64,000 nucleotides of DNA from Variovorax guangxiensis. Lineage in GTDB: Bacteria; Pseudomonadota; Gammaproteobacteria; Burkholderiales; Burkholderiaceae_C. The notes under the pieces are model-generated. The model was given only the letters and a program-made list of their open reading frames with translations, ran no database searches and was not told the origin of the DNA. The stretch's first letter is position 1. Each line of letters opens with the position of its first letter. Position numbers and translations under genes: made by a program. Shown here piece by piece: positions 34,782 through 44,397 of the stretch. The stretch lies in assembly GCF_003952165.1 (NCBI RefSeq), contig NZ_RXFT01000005.1, forward strand, positions 186,001-250,000, read 5' to 3'.

Positions 34782-36290
34782 ATGAACGACACCGCCGAAA
34801 TCCTCCGGCTCGAAGGCGTCTCGAAGAGCTTTCCCGGCGTGAAGGCGCTCTCGGGCATCGACCTGTCGATCCGCAAGGGCGAGGTGCACGCGCTGCTCGG
34901 CGAGAACGGCGCGGGCAAGTCGACGCTGATGAAGATCCTCGGCGGCATCCACCAGGCCGACGAGGGACGCATCATCATCGACGGCGGCGAATGCAGGTTC
35001 GCGGGCTACAACGACGCGATCGCGGCGGGCATCGGCATCATCTTCCAGGAATTCAGCCTCGTTCCGTACCTGAACGCGGTGGAGAACATCTTCCTGGGCC
35101 GCTACCTGAAGAACCGCTTCGGGCTGATGGACCGGGCAGCGATGAAGCGCTCGGCGCAAGAGCTCTTCGACGAACTGGGCGTGCAGATCGATCTCGACGC
35201 CCCGATCTGCCGGCTCTCGGTGGCGCAGCAGCAGTTCGTGGAGATCGGCAAGGCGCTGTCGCTGAAGGCGCGCCTGCTGGTGCTCGACGAGCCGACCGCC
35301 ACGCTCACGCCGAACGAGGCCGGGCACCTGTTCAAGATCATGCGGGAGCTGCGCGCCAGGGGCGTGGCGATGATCTTCATCTCGCACCACCTCGACGAGA
35401 TCTTCGAGGTGTGCGACCGCATCAGCGTGCTGCGCGACGGCGCCAACGCGGGTCATGCCGACGTGGGCGAGACGAACGTGGACGCGCTGGTCGAGATGAT
35501 GGTGGGCCGGCGCATCGAGCACAGCTTTCCGCCGAAACCGCAGCCCGCGCCGCGCGGGCGCAAGGTGCTGGAGGTGCCGCACATCCAGCTCGCCAGGGGC
35601 GGGCCGGTCAACGCCTTCGAGCTGCACGAGGGCGAGATCCTGGGCTTCGCAGGGCTGGTCGGATCGGGCCGCACCGAGCTGGCGCTGGGCATGATGGGCG
35701 CCGATCGCGCCCATCGCAAGACGGTGCTGCGCAACGGCGTGCCCGTGCGGCTGAACGACCCGACGCAGGCGCTGGACAACGGCATCGGCCTGCTGCCCGA
35801 GAGCCGCAAGGCCGAGGGGCTCATCACCGACTTCACGATCCGCTTCAACATCTCGCTGAACAACCTGGGCAGGCACCGCCGCGCGGGACTGGTCGGCCGG
35901 GCCTCGGAGGAGCGCTCGGCGAACGAACTCTCGCGCCGCGTGGGCGTGAAGGCGCCAGGCATCGAGACGCGCGTGGCCACGCTCTCGGGCGGCAACCAGC
36001 AGAAGGTGGTGATCGCGCGCTGGCTCGGTCATGACTGCGAAGTGCTGATCTTCGACGAGCCCACGCGCGGCATCGACGTGGGTGCCAAGGCCGAGATCTA
36101 CGGGCTCATGCGCGAGCTCACCAGGCAGGGCAAGTCGATCGTGATGATTTCCAGCGAACTGCCCGAGATCGTCGGCATGTGCGACCGCGTCGCGGTGTTC
36201 TCCGGCGGCTCCATCGTCGCCACGCTCGAGGGCGACTCCATCAACTCCGGCGACATCATGCGCCACGCAACCAAAGGGGGCCTGCAATGA
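34782..36290 (+). CDS. Sugar ABC transporter ATP-binding protein (RbsA type)
   Basis: A 502-residue double-ABC protein. Domain one: Walker [10 protein letters not shown] (about 40-48), signature-like LSVAQQQ and Walker [11 protein letters not shown]. Domain two: degenerate Walker [10 protein letters not shown], canonical LSGGNQQK and [10 protein letters not shown]. This arrangement is normal for the family. It is paralogous to the ATPase at 3577 but not a close duplicate. The stop overlaps the permease ATG (ATGA at 36287-36290), and the gene begins 25 bp after the receptor stop. Confidence 0.9.
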   Translation: MNDTAEILRLEGVSKSFPGVKALSGIDLSIRKGEVHALLGENGAGKSTLMKILGGIHQADEGRIIIDGGECRFAGYNDAIAAGIGIIFQEFSLVPYLNAVENIFLGRYLKNRFGLMDRAAMKRSAQELFDELGVQIDLDAPICRLSVAQQQFVEIGKALSLKARLLVLDEPTATLTPNEAGHLFKIMRELRARGVAMIFISHHLDEIFEVCDRISVLRDGANAGHADVGETNVDALVEMMVGRRIEHSFPPKPQPAPRGRKVLEVPHIQLARGGPVNAFELHEGEILGFAGLVGSGRTELALGMMGADRAHRKTVLRNGVPVRLNDPTQALDNGIGLLPESRKAEGLITDFTIRFNISLNNLGRHRRAGLVGRASEERSANELSRRVGVKAPGIETRVATLSGGNQQKVVIARWLGHDCEVLIFDEPTRGIDVGAKAEIYGLMRELTRQGKSIVMISSELPEIVGMCDRVAVFSGGSIVATLEGDSINSGDIMRHATKGGLQ

Positions 36291-37270
36291 ACGCCACCGC
36301 CAGCCATCACCCCGTGCCTCCGGTTCCCGCGGGCGGCCTCTTCACCCAGCTGCGCCGCTCCACGGCCTTCCTGCCGCTGGTGGGGCTGGTCGCGATCTCG
36401 GTCTTCATGATCGTCGCGACCGACAACTTCCTCTCGTGGAGCAACCTGCAGAACATCGCGCTGCAGTCGTCCATCAACGCGATCATCGCGGTGGGCATGA
36501 CGGCCGCGATCCTCACCGGCGGCATCGATCTTTCGGTAGGCGCGGTGGTGGCGCTGTCGGGCACGCTGGCCTCGGGGCTGATGGTGCAGTTCGGCCTGCC
36601 GCCAGTGCTGGCGGTGCCTCTCGGCCTTGGCGTGGGCGTGGTGATCGGCCTGTTCAACGGCTACTGCGTGGCCTACCTGCGCATGCCGCCCATCATCGTG
36701 ACGCTGGCCACCATGGGCATCGCGCGCGGCATCGCGCTGATCTACACCGGCGGCTACCCCATCGACGGGCTGCCCGATTCCTTCGCCTTCCTCGGCGGCG
36801 GCGTGCTGGCGGGCATCAAGGTGCCGATCCTCATCATGCTGGCGACGTATCTGGCGGCCTACGTGCTGCTGAACATGGCGCCCTTCGGCCGCTACGTGTA
36901 CGCCATCGGCGGCAACGAGGAGGCTACGCGGCTCTCGGGCGTTCGGGTGTCGCGCTACAAGCTGCTGGTGTATGCGCTCAGCGGCTTCACCGCCGCGGTG
37001 GCCGGCATCGTGCAGGCCTCGCGCGTGACCAGCGGGCAGCCCGGCGTGGGCGTGGGCTTCGAGCTCGACGCCATCGCGGCCGTGGTGATGGGCGGCACCT
37101 CCATCGCTGGCGGGCGCGGCGCCATCGTGGGCACGCTGGTCGGCGCGCTGCTGCTGGGCGTGCTGAACAACGGGCTCAACATGATCGGCGTGTCGCCGTA
37201 CCTGCAATTGATCATCAAGGGCGGCATCGTGCTCCTGGCGATCTTCATCAGCCGGGAAGCCAAACGATGA
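36287..37270 (+). CDS. Sugar ABC transporter permease (RbsC type)
   Basis: A 327-residue inner-membrane protein with about eight to ten hydrophobic segments. It has the typical [16 protein letters not shown] block (about 80-95) and [10 protein letters not shown] near residue 270. The start overlaps the ATPase stop. Downstream lies repeat copy B and then the zinc dehydrogenase gene, so the operon probably continues through the repeat. Confidence 0.9.
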   Translation: MNATASHHPVPPVPAGGLFTQLRRSTAFLPLVGLVAISVFMIVATDNFLSWSNLQNIALQSSINAIIAVGMTAAILTGGIDLSVGAVVALSGTLASGLMVQFGLPPVLAVPLGLGVGVVIGLFNGYCVAYLRMPPIIVTLATMGIARGIALIYTGGYPIDGLPDSFAFLGGGVLAGIKVPILIMLATYLAAYVLLNMAPFGRYVYAIGGNEEATRLSGVRVSRYKLLVYALSGFTAAVAGIVQASRVTSGQPGVGVGFELDAIAAVVMGGTSIAGGRGAIVGTLVGALLLGVLNNGLNMIGVSPYLQLIIKGGIVLLAIFISREAKR

Positions 37271-37275
37271 GCTCG

Positions 37276-37378
37276 CCCCCAGGCTTCGCGCACTTCGTGT
37301 CGCTACGCCAACCCCCTACCGGGGGCAACACCAGCGGCCCGGCGAAGCCGGTTCCGCGGTGTTCCGCGAAAGAACCGC
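37276..37378 (+). repeat. Post-stop intergenic repeat, copy B
   Basis: Begins 5 bp after the permease stop and ends 22 bp before the dehydrogenase start. It is almost identical to copy A at 12996-13099, including the CACTTCGTGTCGCT core, a CCCCC/GGGGG hairpin (here CCCCCTACCGGGGG) and GGCGAAGCCGGTTCCGCGG. It reads in the direction of the operon. Confidence 0.85.
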
Positions 37379-37400
37379 AACCCTTCGAACAGAAAGAACC

Positions 37401-38558
37401 ATGAGCTATCAGAAACTCCAGCCCGGCACCTCGGGCGCCATCTCCCAGCTCGCCTCCATGCAGGCCGTGGTGTGCCACGGCCCCAAGGACTACCGGCTGG
37501 AGACCGTCGACATGCCGGTCATCGGCGCCAACGAGCTGCTGATCTCCATCGCCGCCTGCGGCATCTGCGCTTCCGACTGCAAGTGCCATTCGGGCGCGAA
37601 GATGTTCTGGGGCGGCGACGGCCAGCCCTCGTGGGTGAAGGCGCCCGTCATTCCGGGCCATGAGTTCTTCGGCTACGTCGAGGCGCTGGGCGAAGGCGCG
37701 GCCGAACACTTCGGCGTGGAGAAAGGCGACCGCGTGATCGCCGAGCAGATCGTGCCCTGCGGCAAGTGCCGCTTCTGCACCTCGGGCAAGTACTGGATGT
37801 GCGAGGTGCACAACATCTTCGGCTTCCAGCGCATCGTGGCCGACGGCGGCATGGCCGACTACATGCGGCTGCCGCCCACCGCGCGCGTGCACAGGATTCC
37901 CGACGGCATCTCGCTGGAGGACGCGGCCATCATCGAGCCGCTCTCGTGCGCGATCCACACGGTGAACCGCGGCGACATCCAGCTCGACGACGTGGTGGTG
38001 ATCGCGGGCGCCGGCCCGCTGGGGCTGATGATGGTGCAGGTGGCGGCGCTGAAGACGCCGAAGAAGCTGGTCGTGATCGACCTCGTGCCCGAGCGCCTCG
38101 CGCTCGCGAAGCAATATGGCGCCGACGTGGTCATCAACCCCAAGACTGAGAACGCCGACGCCATCGTCAAGGGGCTGACCGAAGGCTACGGCTGCGACGT
38201 GTACATCGAGACCACCGGCGCGCCCATCGGCGTGACGCAAGGGCTGGAGATGATCCGCAAGCTCGGCCGCTTCGTGGAGTTCAGCGTGTTCGGCTCCGAG
38301 ACCAGCGCCGACTGGTCGATCATCGGCGACCGCAAGGAGCTCGACGTGCGCGGCGCGCACCTGGGGCCGTACTGCTACCCCGTGGCCATCGACCTGCTGG
38401 CGCGCGGGCTGGTCACCTCGAAGGGCATCGTCACGCACGACTTTCCGCTGACCGAATGGGAGCGCGCCTTCGCGCTGGCAAACTCGCTGGATTCCATCAA
38501 GGTGCTGCTGAAACCGCAGCCCCGATCCCGAGAGACAACCAGCCAGGGGACAACATGA
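37401..38558 (+). CDS. Zinc-dependent polyol (xylitol/threitol-type) dehydrogenase
   Basis: A 385-residue medium-chain dehydrogenase. Catalytic zinc ligands are expected at CGICASD and PGHEF; the structural zinc lobe is CGKCRFCTSGKYWMC (C-x2-C-x2-C-x7-C). The NAD motif is GAGPLGL with D of VVIDL. Its overall form resembles sorbitol/xylitol and erythritol/L-threitol dehydrogenases, which oxidise the secondary hydroxyl to a ketose. ATG 37401 has no strong Shine-Dalgarno (AGAAAGAA upstream). It precedes and overlaps (ATGA) a xylulokinase-like gene, so its ketose product is probably phosphorylated next. Confidence 0.86.
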   Translation: MSYQKLQPGTSGAISQLASMQAVVCHGPKDYRLETVDMPVIGANELLISIAACGICASDCKCHSGAKMFWGGDGQPSWVKAPVIPGHEFFGYVEALGEGAAEHFGVEKGDRVIAEQIVPCGKCRFCTSGKYWMCEVHNIFGFQRIVADGGMADYMRLPPTARVHRIPDGISLEDAAIIEPLSCAIHTVNRGDIQLDDVVVIAGAGPLGLMMVQVAALKTPKKLVVIDLVPERLALAKQYGADVVINPKTENADAIVKGLTEGYGCDVYIETTGAPIGVTQGLEMIRKLGRFVEFSVFGSETSADWSIIGDRKELDVRGAHLGPYCYPVAIDLLARGLVTSKGIVTHDFPLTEWERAFALANSLDSIKVLLKPQPRSRETTSQGTT

Positions 38559-40081
38559 AATACGTGATCGGCGTCGACATCGGCACGCAAAGCACCAAGT
38601 GCCTGCTGGTCGGCATCGACGGCAAGGTGCATGCTCAGGCGAGCGTGGCCTACCAGCCCGAGACGCCGAAGCCGCTGTGGGCGCAGCAGGACTGCGAAGT
38701 GTGGTTCGAGGCGGTGTGCGAGAGCGTGCGCGCCTGCGTGGCGAAAAGCGGCGTCGCGCCGGCCGACATCGCCGCGATGTGCGTGAGCAGCCTCTACGGC
38801 GGCGCGGGCATCCCGGTCGACGAGGCCATGCGCCCGCTGCACCCCTGCCTGATCTGGATGGACCGCCGCGCCACCGCCGAGGTCGACTCGGTGAACGAGA
38901 ACGTCGACGTGGCGCGGCTGCAGGCCATCACTGGCAACGGCGTGGACAGCTACTACGGCTTCACCAAGATCCTGTGGGTGCGCGAGCACCTGCCCGAGGT
39001 GTGGGCGAAAACGCGCCACTTCCTGCCGCCCAACAGCTACGTCAACTGGCGGCTCACCGGCGAACTCGCCGTCGACCACAGCTCGGCCGGCAACATCGGC
39101 GGCGTGTACGACGCGGCACGCCGGCAATGGTCGCAAGAGGCGATGGAGATGCTCGGCATTCCGTCGCGCATGATGCCGCCGCGCCTGGTCGAGTCGAGCG
39201 ACGTGGTCGGCGGGCTGAGCGCCGAATGGGCCGCGAAGCTGGGCCTCGCCGAGGGCATGCCGCTGATGGCGGGCGGCGTCGATGCGGCGGTGGCCACCTT
39301 CTGCGCGGGCGTCACCGGAAGCGGCGACCACGTGGCGATGATCGGCACCAGCATGTGCTGGGGTTTCGTGAGCCCCACTGTCGATGCGCGGCACCGGCTC
39401 ATCACCATGCCCCACGTGTACCGCGGCGCGGACCGCAGCTATGTGTTCGGCGGCGCGATCACGGCGGGCGCCGCGGTCACCTGGTTCCGTGAAGCCTTCT
39501 GCCAGGCGGAGATCGCCGAGGCCGCGCGCACCGGCGAGGACGCGCACGCGCTGATCGAGCGCAAGGCGGTCGAGGTTCCGCCCGGCGCCGAGGGCCTGGT
39601 GTTCCTGCCCTATCTCATGGGCGAGCGCAGCCCGATCTGGGACGCGCAGGCCAAGGGCGCCTTCATCGGGCTTTCGCTGGCGCACAGCCGCGCCCACCTG
39701 TACCGCGCGGTGCTCGAGGGCGTGAGCTTCGCGCTGCAGCACAACATCGAGGCCGGGCGCCAGAGCGGCCAGCCGCTGGACGAGCGCCTGATCGTGGTCG
39801 GCGGCGCGGCGCACTCCGACCTCTGGATGCAGATCGTGGCGGACATCACGGGCTATCCGGTGTTCACCATCGAGCAGGAAGTGGAAGCGGCGCTGGGCGC
39901 GGCCATGCTCGCGGCGCTCGGCGCCGGGCTGGTCGATGCGGCCACCGCCGAACGCGGCTGGGTCACGCTGGTGGAGCGGGCGCGACCCGAGCCCCGCGCG
40001 CAGGCCTTGTACCGCGAGCGCTTCGAAATCTACAAATCGCTCTACCCCGCGCTGCGCGATGCGATGCAGCGGCTGAAATGA
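38555..40081 (+). CDS. FGGY-family kinase, xylulokinase-like
   Basis: A 508-residue sugar kinase with the N-terminal loop VDIGTQSTK (7-15), the MDRR substrate segment (102-105), the catalytic aspartate D243 in GGVDAAVA and the C-terminal GGAAHSDLWMQ. Xylulokinases have this pattern. With the upstream dehydrogenase and downstream SDR it suggests D-xylulose as substrate, giving D-xylulose-5-phosphate for the pentose phosphate pathway. It is coupled to both neighbours by ATGA overlaps. It is distinct from the kinase at 821-2353. Confidence 0.86.
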   Translation: MKYVIGVDIGTQSTKCLLVGIDGKVHAQASVAYQPETPKPLWAQQDCEVWFEAVCESVRACVAKSGVAPADIAAMCVSSLYGGAGIPVDEAMRPLHPCLIWMDRRATAEVDSVNENVDVARLQAITGNGVDSYYGFTKILWVREHLPEVWAKTRHFLPPNSYVNWRLTGELAVDHSSAGNIGGVYDAARRQWSQEAMEMLGIPSRMMPPRLVESSDVVGGLSAEWAAKLGLAEGMPLMAGGVDAAVATFCAGVTGSGDHVAMIGTSMCWGFVSPTVDARHRLITMPHVYRGADRSYVFGGAITAGAAVTWFREAFCQAEIAEAARTGEDAHALIERKAVEVPPGAEGLVFLPYLMGERSPIWDAQAKGAFIGLSLAHSRAHLYRAVLEGVSFALQHNIEAGRQSGQPLDERLIVVGGAAHSDLWMQIVADITGYPVFTIEQEVEAALGAAMLAALGAGLVDAATAERGWVTLVERARPEPRAQALYRERFEIYKSLYPALRDAMQRLK

Positions 40082-40815
40082 CCACTTCCTTCGATTTCTC
40101 CGGGCGCCGCGCCCTCGTGACCGGCGCGAGCAGCGGCATCGGCCGCGCGGTGGCGGCGCGGCTCGCGCAGGCAGGCGCGCAGGTCACGGCCGTCGGGCGC
40201 AATGCCGCGGCACTGGCGGCGCTGCACACCGAAGCCGGTTGCACGCCGCTGGTGCTCGACGTGGCCGACGCACCCGCGCTGGAACGCGCGCTCGCGCCCC
40301 TGCCCGCCTTCGACCTGGTGGTGAATTGCGCCGGCATCGCGCTGCTCGAATCGGCCACCGAGATGCAGGCCGAGAGCTTCGATGCGGTGATGGCCGTCAA
40401 CGCGCGCGCGGCGGCATTGGTGGCCTCGCGCTGCGGCAAGGCCATGATCGCGGCCGGCGTGCGCGGCAGCATCGTCAACGTGTCGAGCCAGGCTGCGCTG
40501 GTGGCGCTCGACGCGCATCTCTGCTACTGCGCCTCGAAGGCGGCGATGGACGCCATCACGCGTTCGCTGTGCCTGGAGTTCGGGCCGCACGGCATCCGTG
40601 TGAACAGCGTGAACCCGACCGTCACGCTCACGCCGATGGCCGAGCAGGCCTGGTCCGATCCGGCCAAGAGTGCGGCCGCATTGAAGAACATTCCGCTGGG
40701 CCGCTTCGCGCAGGTGGAGGAAGTGGTGGCGCCCGTCCTCTTCCTGCTGGGCGATGGCGCTTCGATGGTGAGCGGCGCGGCGCTGCCGGTGGACGGCGGC
40801 TACACCATCGTCTGA
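40078..40815 (+). CDS. SDR oxidoreductase, L-xylulose reductase (DCXR)-like
   Basis: A 245-residue SDR with a complete active site: GASSGIG (16-22), NCAG (83-86), S136/S137, Y150 and K154. The C-terminal region (VNPTVTLTPM, then WSDPAK and IPLGRFAQVEEVV) closely follows the pattern of DCXR, which interconverts L-xylulose and xylitol with NADPH. That would join L-xylulose to xylitol, the zinc dehydrogenase to D-xylulose and the kinase to its phosphate. The gene overlaps the kinase stop and ends 12 bp before a convergent gene. Confidence 0.85.
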   Translation: MTTSFDFSGRRALVTGASSGIGRAVAARLAQAGAQVTAVGRNAAALAALHTEAGCTPLVLDVADAPALERALAPLPAFDLVVNCAGIALLESATEMQAESFDAVMAVNARAAALVASRCGKAMIAAGVRGSIVNVSSQAALVALDAHLCYCASKAAMDAITRSLCLEFGPHGIRVNSVNPTVTLTPMAEQAWSDPAKSAAALKNIPLGRFAQVEEVVAPVLFLLGDGASMVSGAALPVDGGYTIV

Positions 40816-40827
40816 ACTTCGGCGCGC

Positions 40828-41145
40828 TCAGGCGAGACGCGTGCCGCCGCCTCGCGGCGCATCGAGCATCGCGTCGAGGTTGCGCGTGATCTTGGCCTCG
40901 ATCATTTCGCTGAAGCTGCTGAAAAGGAAGCCCAGCGTCGCGTCGAGCTTGAAGGTGGTGTCGGTGACTTCGACGGTGCCGTCGATGCCGGCGCGCGTGA
41001 AGGTCGCGGTGTCGCAGCTTTCGCCCTGCGTGTAGACGCATTCGAGGCCGAACTCCTGCTCGGCCTGCTGGATCCACTTGCGCGCGACGACGCGCGCGCG
41101 TGCGATGCCCATTGTGTGGTTGCGTTCGATGTGGATGTCAGGCAC
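40828..41145 (-). CDS. Polyhydroxyalkanoic acid system family protein (PHA_gran_rgn)
   Basis: A 105-residue protein matching the small family found with PHA granule genes: it opens DIHIERNHTMG, then ARVVARKWIQQAEQEFG, and ends with SFSEMIEAKITRNLDAML. I use the GTG at 41145 (VPDIHIE), which keeps the full family N-terminus and has GGAG upstream; it overlaps the 3' end of the peptidase gene by 8 bp. An ATG at residue 12 would cut the conserved start. Function in granule regulation is known only from family association. Confidence 0.83.
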   Translation of the reverse strand: MPDIHIERNHTMGIARARVVARKWIQQAEQEFGLECVYTQGESCDTATFTRAGIDGTVEVTDTTFKLDATLGFLFSSFSEMIEAKITRNLDAMLDAPRGGGTRLA

Positions 41146-42286
41146 CGCGATCTCCGGTCTTGTCGTGTTCAGGTGTGGTCTGGGTCTGGAGGATACCCGT
41201 CGCTGCCTGCAGGGCGACGCGGCGTTCCTCGGAGGTCGGCAGCTTCGCGATGCGCCGCACCTCGGCATAGAAGCGCGGCCATTCGCGGTCCTCGCGCTCG
41301 AAGAGTTTCTCGAAGCTGGGCACGAGGTCGTCGTAGGCTCCCTGCGCGCCGAAGGCCGCGTTGTTGGCGCGCGCCACCCAGGCGTCGTAGGCGTTCTGGC
41401 GCGGGCCGCTCCAGCCCTCCTTCAGCTTCGCGTAGCGCTCGCGGAAGTCGGCCATGGCGGCCTGCTTCATGGCTTCCACCTTCGTCCAGTCCTTGGCCTT
41501 GGCTTCGGGCGACTCGTACACCTTCGTCAGCGCGCGGCGGGTGTCGAGCGCCAGCGCGCGGAATTCCTGTCGCTGCGCGTCGAACTGCGCGTACTCGCGC
41601 CGCGCCGCATCGCCGGCCTCGCGCTGCAGCCACATCGCGCCGCCGATGCGCTCGACCGCGGTGGCATAAGACTCGTTGAAGACCGTGTCGCCCGCCACGT
41701 AGAGCACCTGGTGCGCGAGCTCGTGGAACACGATGCGCGCGAGCTCGCCCTCGGGGTAGCCGATGAAGGTCGACAGCAGCGGATCGCCGCCGGCCCAGTT
41801 CATCCAGCCCAGCGTGGAGTACGCGGGCACCGGGTAAACGGCCACTTCCAGATCCTGCTTCTTCTGCTCCTCGGCCTCGGCCTTGGCCGCTTCCTCGGTG
41901 TAGTAGCCGCGGTAGCCCACGCAGCCCGCCACCGGAAAGCACCAGCTCTTGAGCGTGAGCGAGTAGTGCGGCGCCGCCACCACGTTCCAGACGGCCGCGG
42001 CGCGATGCAGGTCGGCGTACGACTTGTAGCTGGCGTTGTCGGGCAGTCCGAGTTCGGCCGAGGCGAAGCGGCGGATGCGCTGCGTGAGTTCGAGCTTGGC
42101 CTTCAGCGCCGACGACACCGACGGATCGGCCAGCCATTCGGGCACCGGCTTGGCGGCGCGCATGATGCCGATGTGGCCGCTGGCGGACTGCCAGTAGTAG
42201 CCGAGGTCGGCGCAGCCGGTGAGCAGAAGCAGCGAGCCGGCCAGCGCGAGGGCCGGAAGGCCCGGAAGAAAGCGAAAGCGCCTCAC
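41138..42286 (-). CDS. Putative zinc aminopeptidase lipoprotein
   Basis: A 382-residue protein of the Aminopep (PF10023) type. A signal peptide ends in the lipobox LTGC (C25). The zinc motif is HELAH (188-192) with a second glutamate expected in NESYATAVE. It should face the periplasm on a membrane. The start is GTG 42286, overlapping the upstream oxidoreductase stop as GTGA. Substrate unknown. Confidence 0.85.
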   Translation of the reverse strand: MRRFRFLPGLPALALAGSLLLLTGCADLGYYWQSASGHIGIMRAAKPVPEWLADPSVSSALKAKLELTQRIRRFASAELGLPDNASYKSYADLHRAAAVWNVVAAPHYSLTLKSWCFPVAGCVGYRGYYTEEAAKAEAEEQKKQDLEVAVYPVPAYSTLGWMNWAGGDPLLSTFIGYPEGELARIVFHELAHQVLYVAGDTVFNESYATAVERIGGAMWLQREAGDAARREYAQFDAQRQEFRALALDTRRALTKVYESPEAKAKDWTKVEAMKQAAMADFRERYAKLKEGWSGPRQNAYDAWVARANNAAFGAQGAYDDLVPSFEKLFEREDREWPRFYAEVRRIAKLPTSEERRVALQAATGILQTQTTPEHDKTGDRGA

Positions 42287-44346
42287 ACTTTCTCGACTTC
42301 GACCAGGCAGTCGTAGAAGGTCGGCCCGCGGCCGATGTCGGTCAGGCGCTGGCTGGTGAGCTCGTTGACGTTGGTGCCGTCCATGCCGAGCTTGCGCCAC
42401 CAGATGCCCATGCCGTGCACCACGCCCTGGCGCGCGCGGCGCGAGACCTCGGCGCGGCAGCGGTGCTCGCCGCGCTTGTTGAACACGCGCACCGTGGCGC
42501 CGTCCTCGATGCCGCGCGCGGCGGCGTCGGCCTCGTGGATCTCCAGCAGCGGCTCGACCTCGATGGCGCGCAGGCTCGTCACGTTGACGAAGGTCGAGTT
42601 GAGGAAGTTGCGCGCCGGCGGCGAGATCATGGCCAGCGGGAATTCGGTCGAGCTGCCTGCCGGCTCCCAGTTGGGCACGTGGTCGGGCAGGCCGTCCACG
42701 CCCATGGCCTGCAGGCGGTCGCTGAAGAATTCGCAGCGGCCCGAGGGCGTGGGGAAGCCGCCTTCGGCGAAAGGCGCCTCGGGCAACTTCAGGCTGCTGA
42801 AGCCCTGCGCCATCAGCTCGGAGAAATCGATGTTGCGCTCGGCGAAGGCGGTGCGGCACAGCGTCTCGTCGGAATCGGAGAAGCAGGGTTCGGTGAAGCC
42901 CATGCGCTTCGCCAGTTCGCGGAACACCCAGGCGTTGCTGCGGGCCTCGCCGCGCGGCGCCACGGCCGGGCGGTTCAGCAGCACGTCGGTGTGGCCGTAG
43001 CTGCAGTGGATGTCCCAGTGCTCCAGCTGCGTGGTGGCGGGCAGCAGGTAGTCGGCGTAGTCGGCGGTGTCGGTGCGGAACTGCTCCAGCACCACGGTGA
43101 ACAGGTCTTTGCGCGCGAAGCCCGCCGCCACCTTGGCCGACTCGGGCGCCACCGCCACCGGGTTGCTGTTGTAGACCACGATGGCCTTCACCGGGTTGGC
43201 GGTGTCGAGCAGCGCATCGCCGATGGTGCTCATGTTGATGGTGCGCGGCTTGCGCCCGGCCAGCAGGTCGGGGCGCTGCAGCGCGGCGCGGTCCACCGGG
43301 TAGTGGCCGGAGCTGCTCAAGAGCAGGCCGCCCGCGCGGTCGCGCCAGGCGCCCACCAGCGCCGGCAGGCAGGCGACGGCGCGCGCCGCGTTGCCGCCGC
43401 CGCGCACGCGCTGCATGCCGTAGTTCAGGCGGATGGCGGCCGGCTTCGTGGTGCCGTAGGCCTTGGCGAGCGAGACGATCTGTTCCTCGGGAATGCCGCA
43501 GACCTGCGCCGCGCGCGACGGCGGCCATTGCAGCGCGCGCTCGCGCAGCTGCTCCCAGCCCAGGGTGTGGTTCGCGATGTAGTCGGGGTCGAGCCAGTCG
43601 TTCACGATCAGCTCGTGCATCAGTGCCAGCGCCAGCGCGGCGTCGGTGCCGGGCAGCAGCGCGATGTGCTCGTCGCACTTGTCGGCGGTTTCGGTCTTGC
43701 GCGGGTCGATGCACACCAGCCGCGCGCCGGCGCGCTTGGCGGCCTGGGCGTGGCGCCAGAAATGCAGGTTGCTGGCGATGGAGTTGCTGCCCCAGATCAG
43801 GATCAGCTTGGCCTCGGCGAAGAACTCGATGCGCATGCCGACCTTGCCGCCCAGCGTGTAGAGCATGGCCTCGCCGCCGGCCATGGAGCAGATCGTGCGG
43901 TCCAGCAGGCTGGCTCCCAGCTTGTGGAAGAAGCGCCGGTCCATCGACTCGCCCTGCACCAGGCCCATGGTGCCCGCATAGCTATAGGGGACAATAGCTT
44001 CGGGTTTTCCCTGTAATACTTGAAGATTCGCCGCGATGTCGTCCAGGGCGGCGTCCCAGCTCACCGGCTCGAACTGGCCGCTTCCCTTGGGGCCCACCCG
44101 CTTCAGGGGCTGAACCAGCCGTTCCGCATGGTCGTTGCGCTCGATGTAGCGCGACACCTTCGTGCACAGCACCCCGCCCGTGTGCGAATGGGCGGGGTTG
44201 CCCTGCAGCTTCACGGCAACGCCGTCCCTGACGGTGGTGACCAGCGCGCAGGTGTCCGGACAGTCGTGCGGGCATGCGCCCAGCACGGTGGTCGTTGCGG
44301 GCTGGGAGGGCGCTTCTTCGAGCGAGGTATCCGGTGCGTGGGCCAT
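42283..44346 (-). CDS. Molybdopterin oxidoreductase with an N-terminal Fe4S4 site
   Basis: A 687-residue protein of the DMSO reductase superfamily. The cluster ligands are C25, C29, C33 and C61 (CPHDCPDTC, later VLCTK). The Mo region includes ICSMAGGEA (152-160), and a molydopterin-dinucleotide-binding C-terminal domain is present (NVTSLRAIEVEP onward). It lacks a Tat signal, so it is probably cytoplasmic. The substrate is not evident; no electron-transfer subunit is nearby. An AT-rich patch with unusual codons lies at about 43978-44030 within the gene. It is first in a leftward set with the peptidase and PHA-system genes. Confidence 0.87.
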   Translation of the reverse strand: MAHAPDTSLEEAPSQPATTTVLGACPHDCPDTCALVTTVRDGVAVKLQGNPAHSHTGGVLCTKVSRYIERNDHAERLVQPLKRVGPKGSGQFEPVSWDAALDDIAANLQVLQGKPEAIVPYSYAGTMGLVQGESMDRRFFHKLGASLLDRTICSMAGGEAMLYTLGGKVGMRIEFFAEAKLILIWGSNSIASNLHFWRHAQAAKRAGARLVCIDPRKTETADKCDEHIALLPGTDAALALALMHELIVNDWLDPDYIANHTLGWEQLRERALQWPPSRAAQVCGIPEEQIVSLAKAYGTTKPAAIRLNYGMQRVRGGGNAARAVACLPALVGAWRDRAGGLLLSSSGHYPVDRAALQRPDLLAGRKPRTINMSTIGDALLDTANPVKAIVVYNSNPVAVAPESAKVAAGFARKDLFTVVLEQFRTDTADYADYLLPATTQLEHWDIHCSYGHTDVLLNRPAVAPRGEARSNAWVFRELAKRMGFTEPCFSDSDETLCRTAFAERNIDFSELMAQGFSSLKLPEAPFAEGGFPTPSGRCEFFSDRLQAMGVDGLPDHVPNWEPAGSSTEFPLAMISPPARNFLNSTFVNVTSLRAIEVEPLLEIHEADAAARGIEDGATVRVFNKRGEHRCRAEVSRRARQGVVHGMGIWWRKLGMDGTNVNELTSQRLTDIGRGPTFYDCLVEVEKV

Positions 44347-44397
44347 CGGGCAAGTCTAATTTGTGCGCGATTCAGAGCGCAGGAGTGGGTTTTCATC

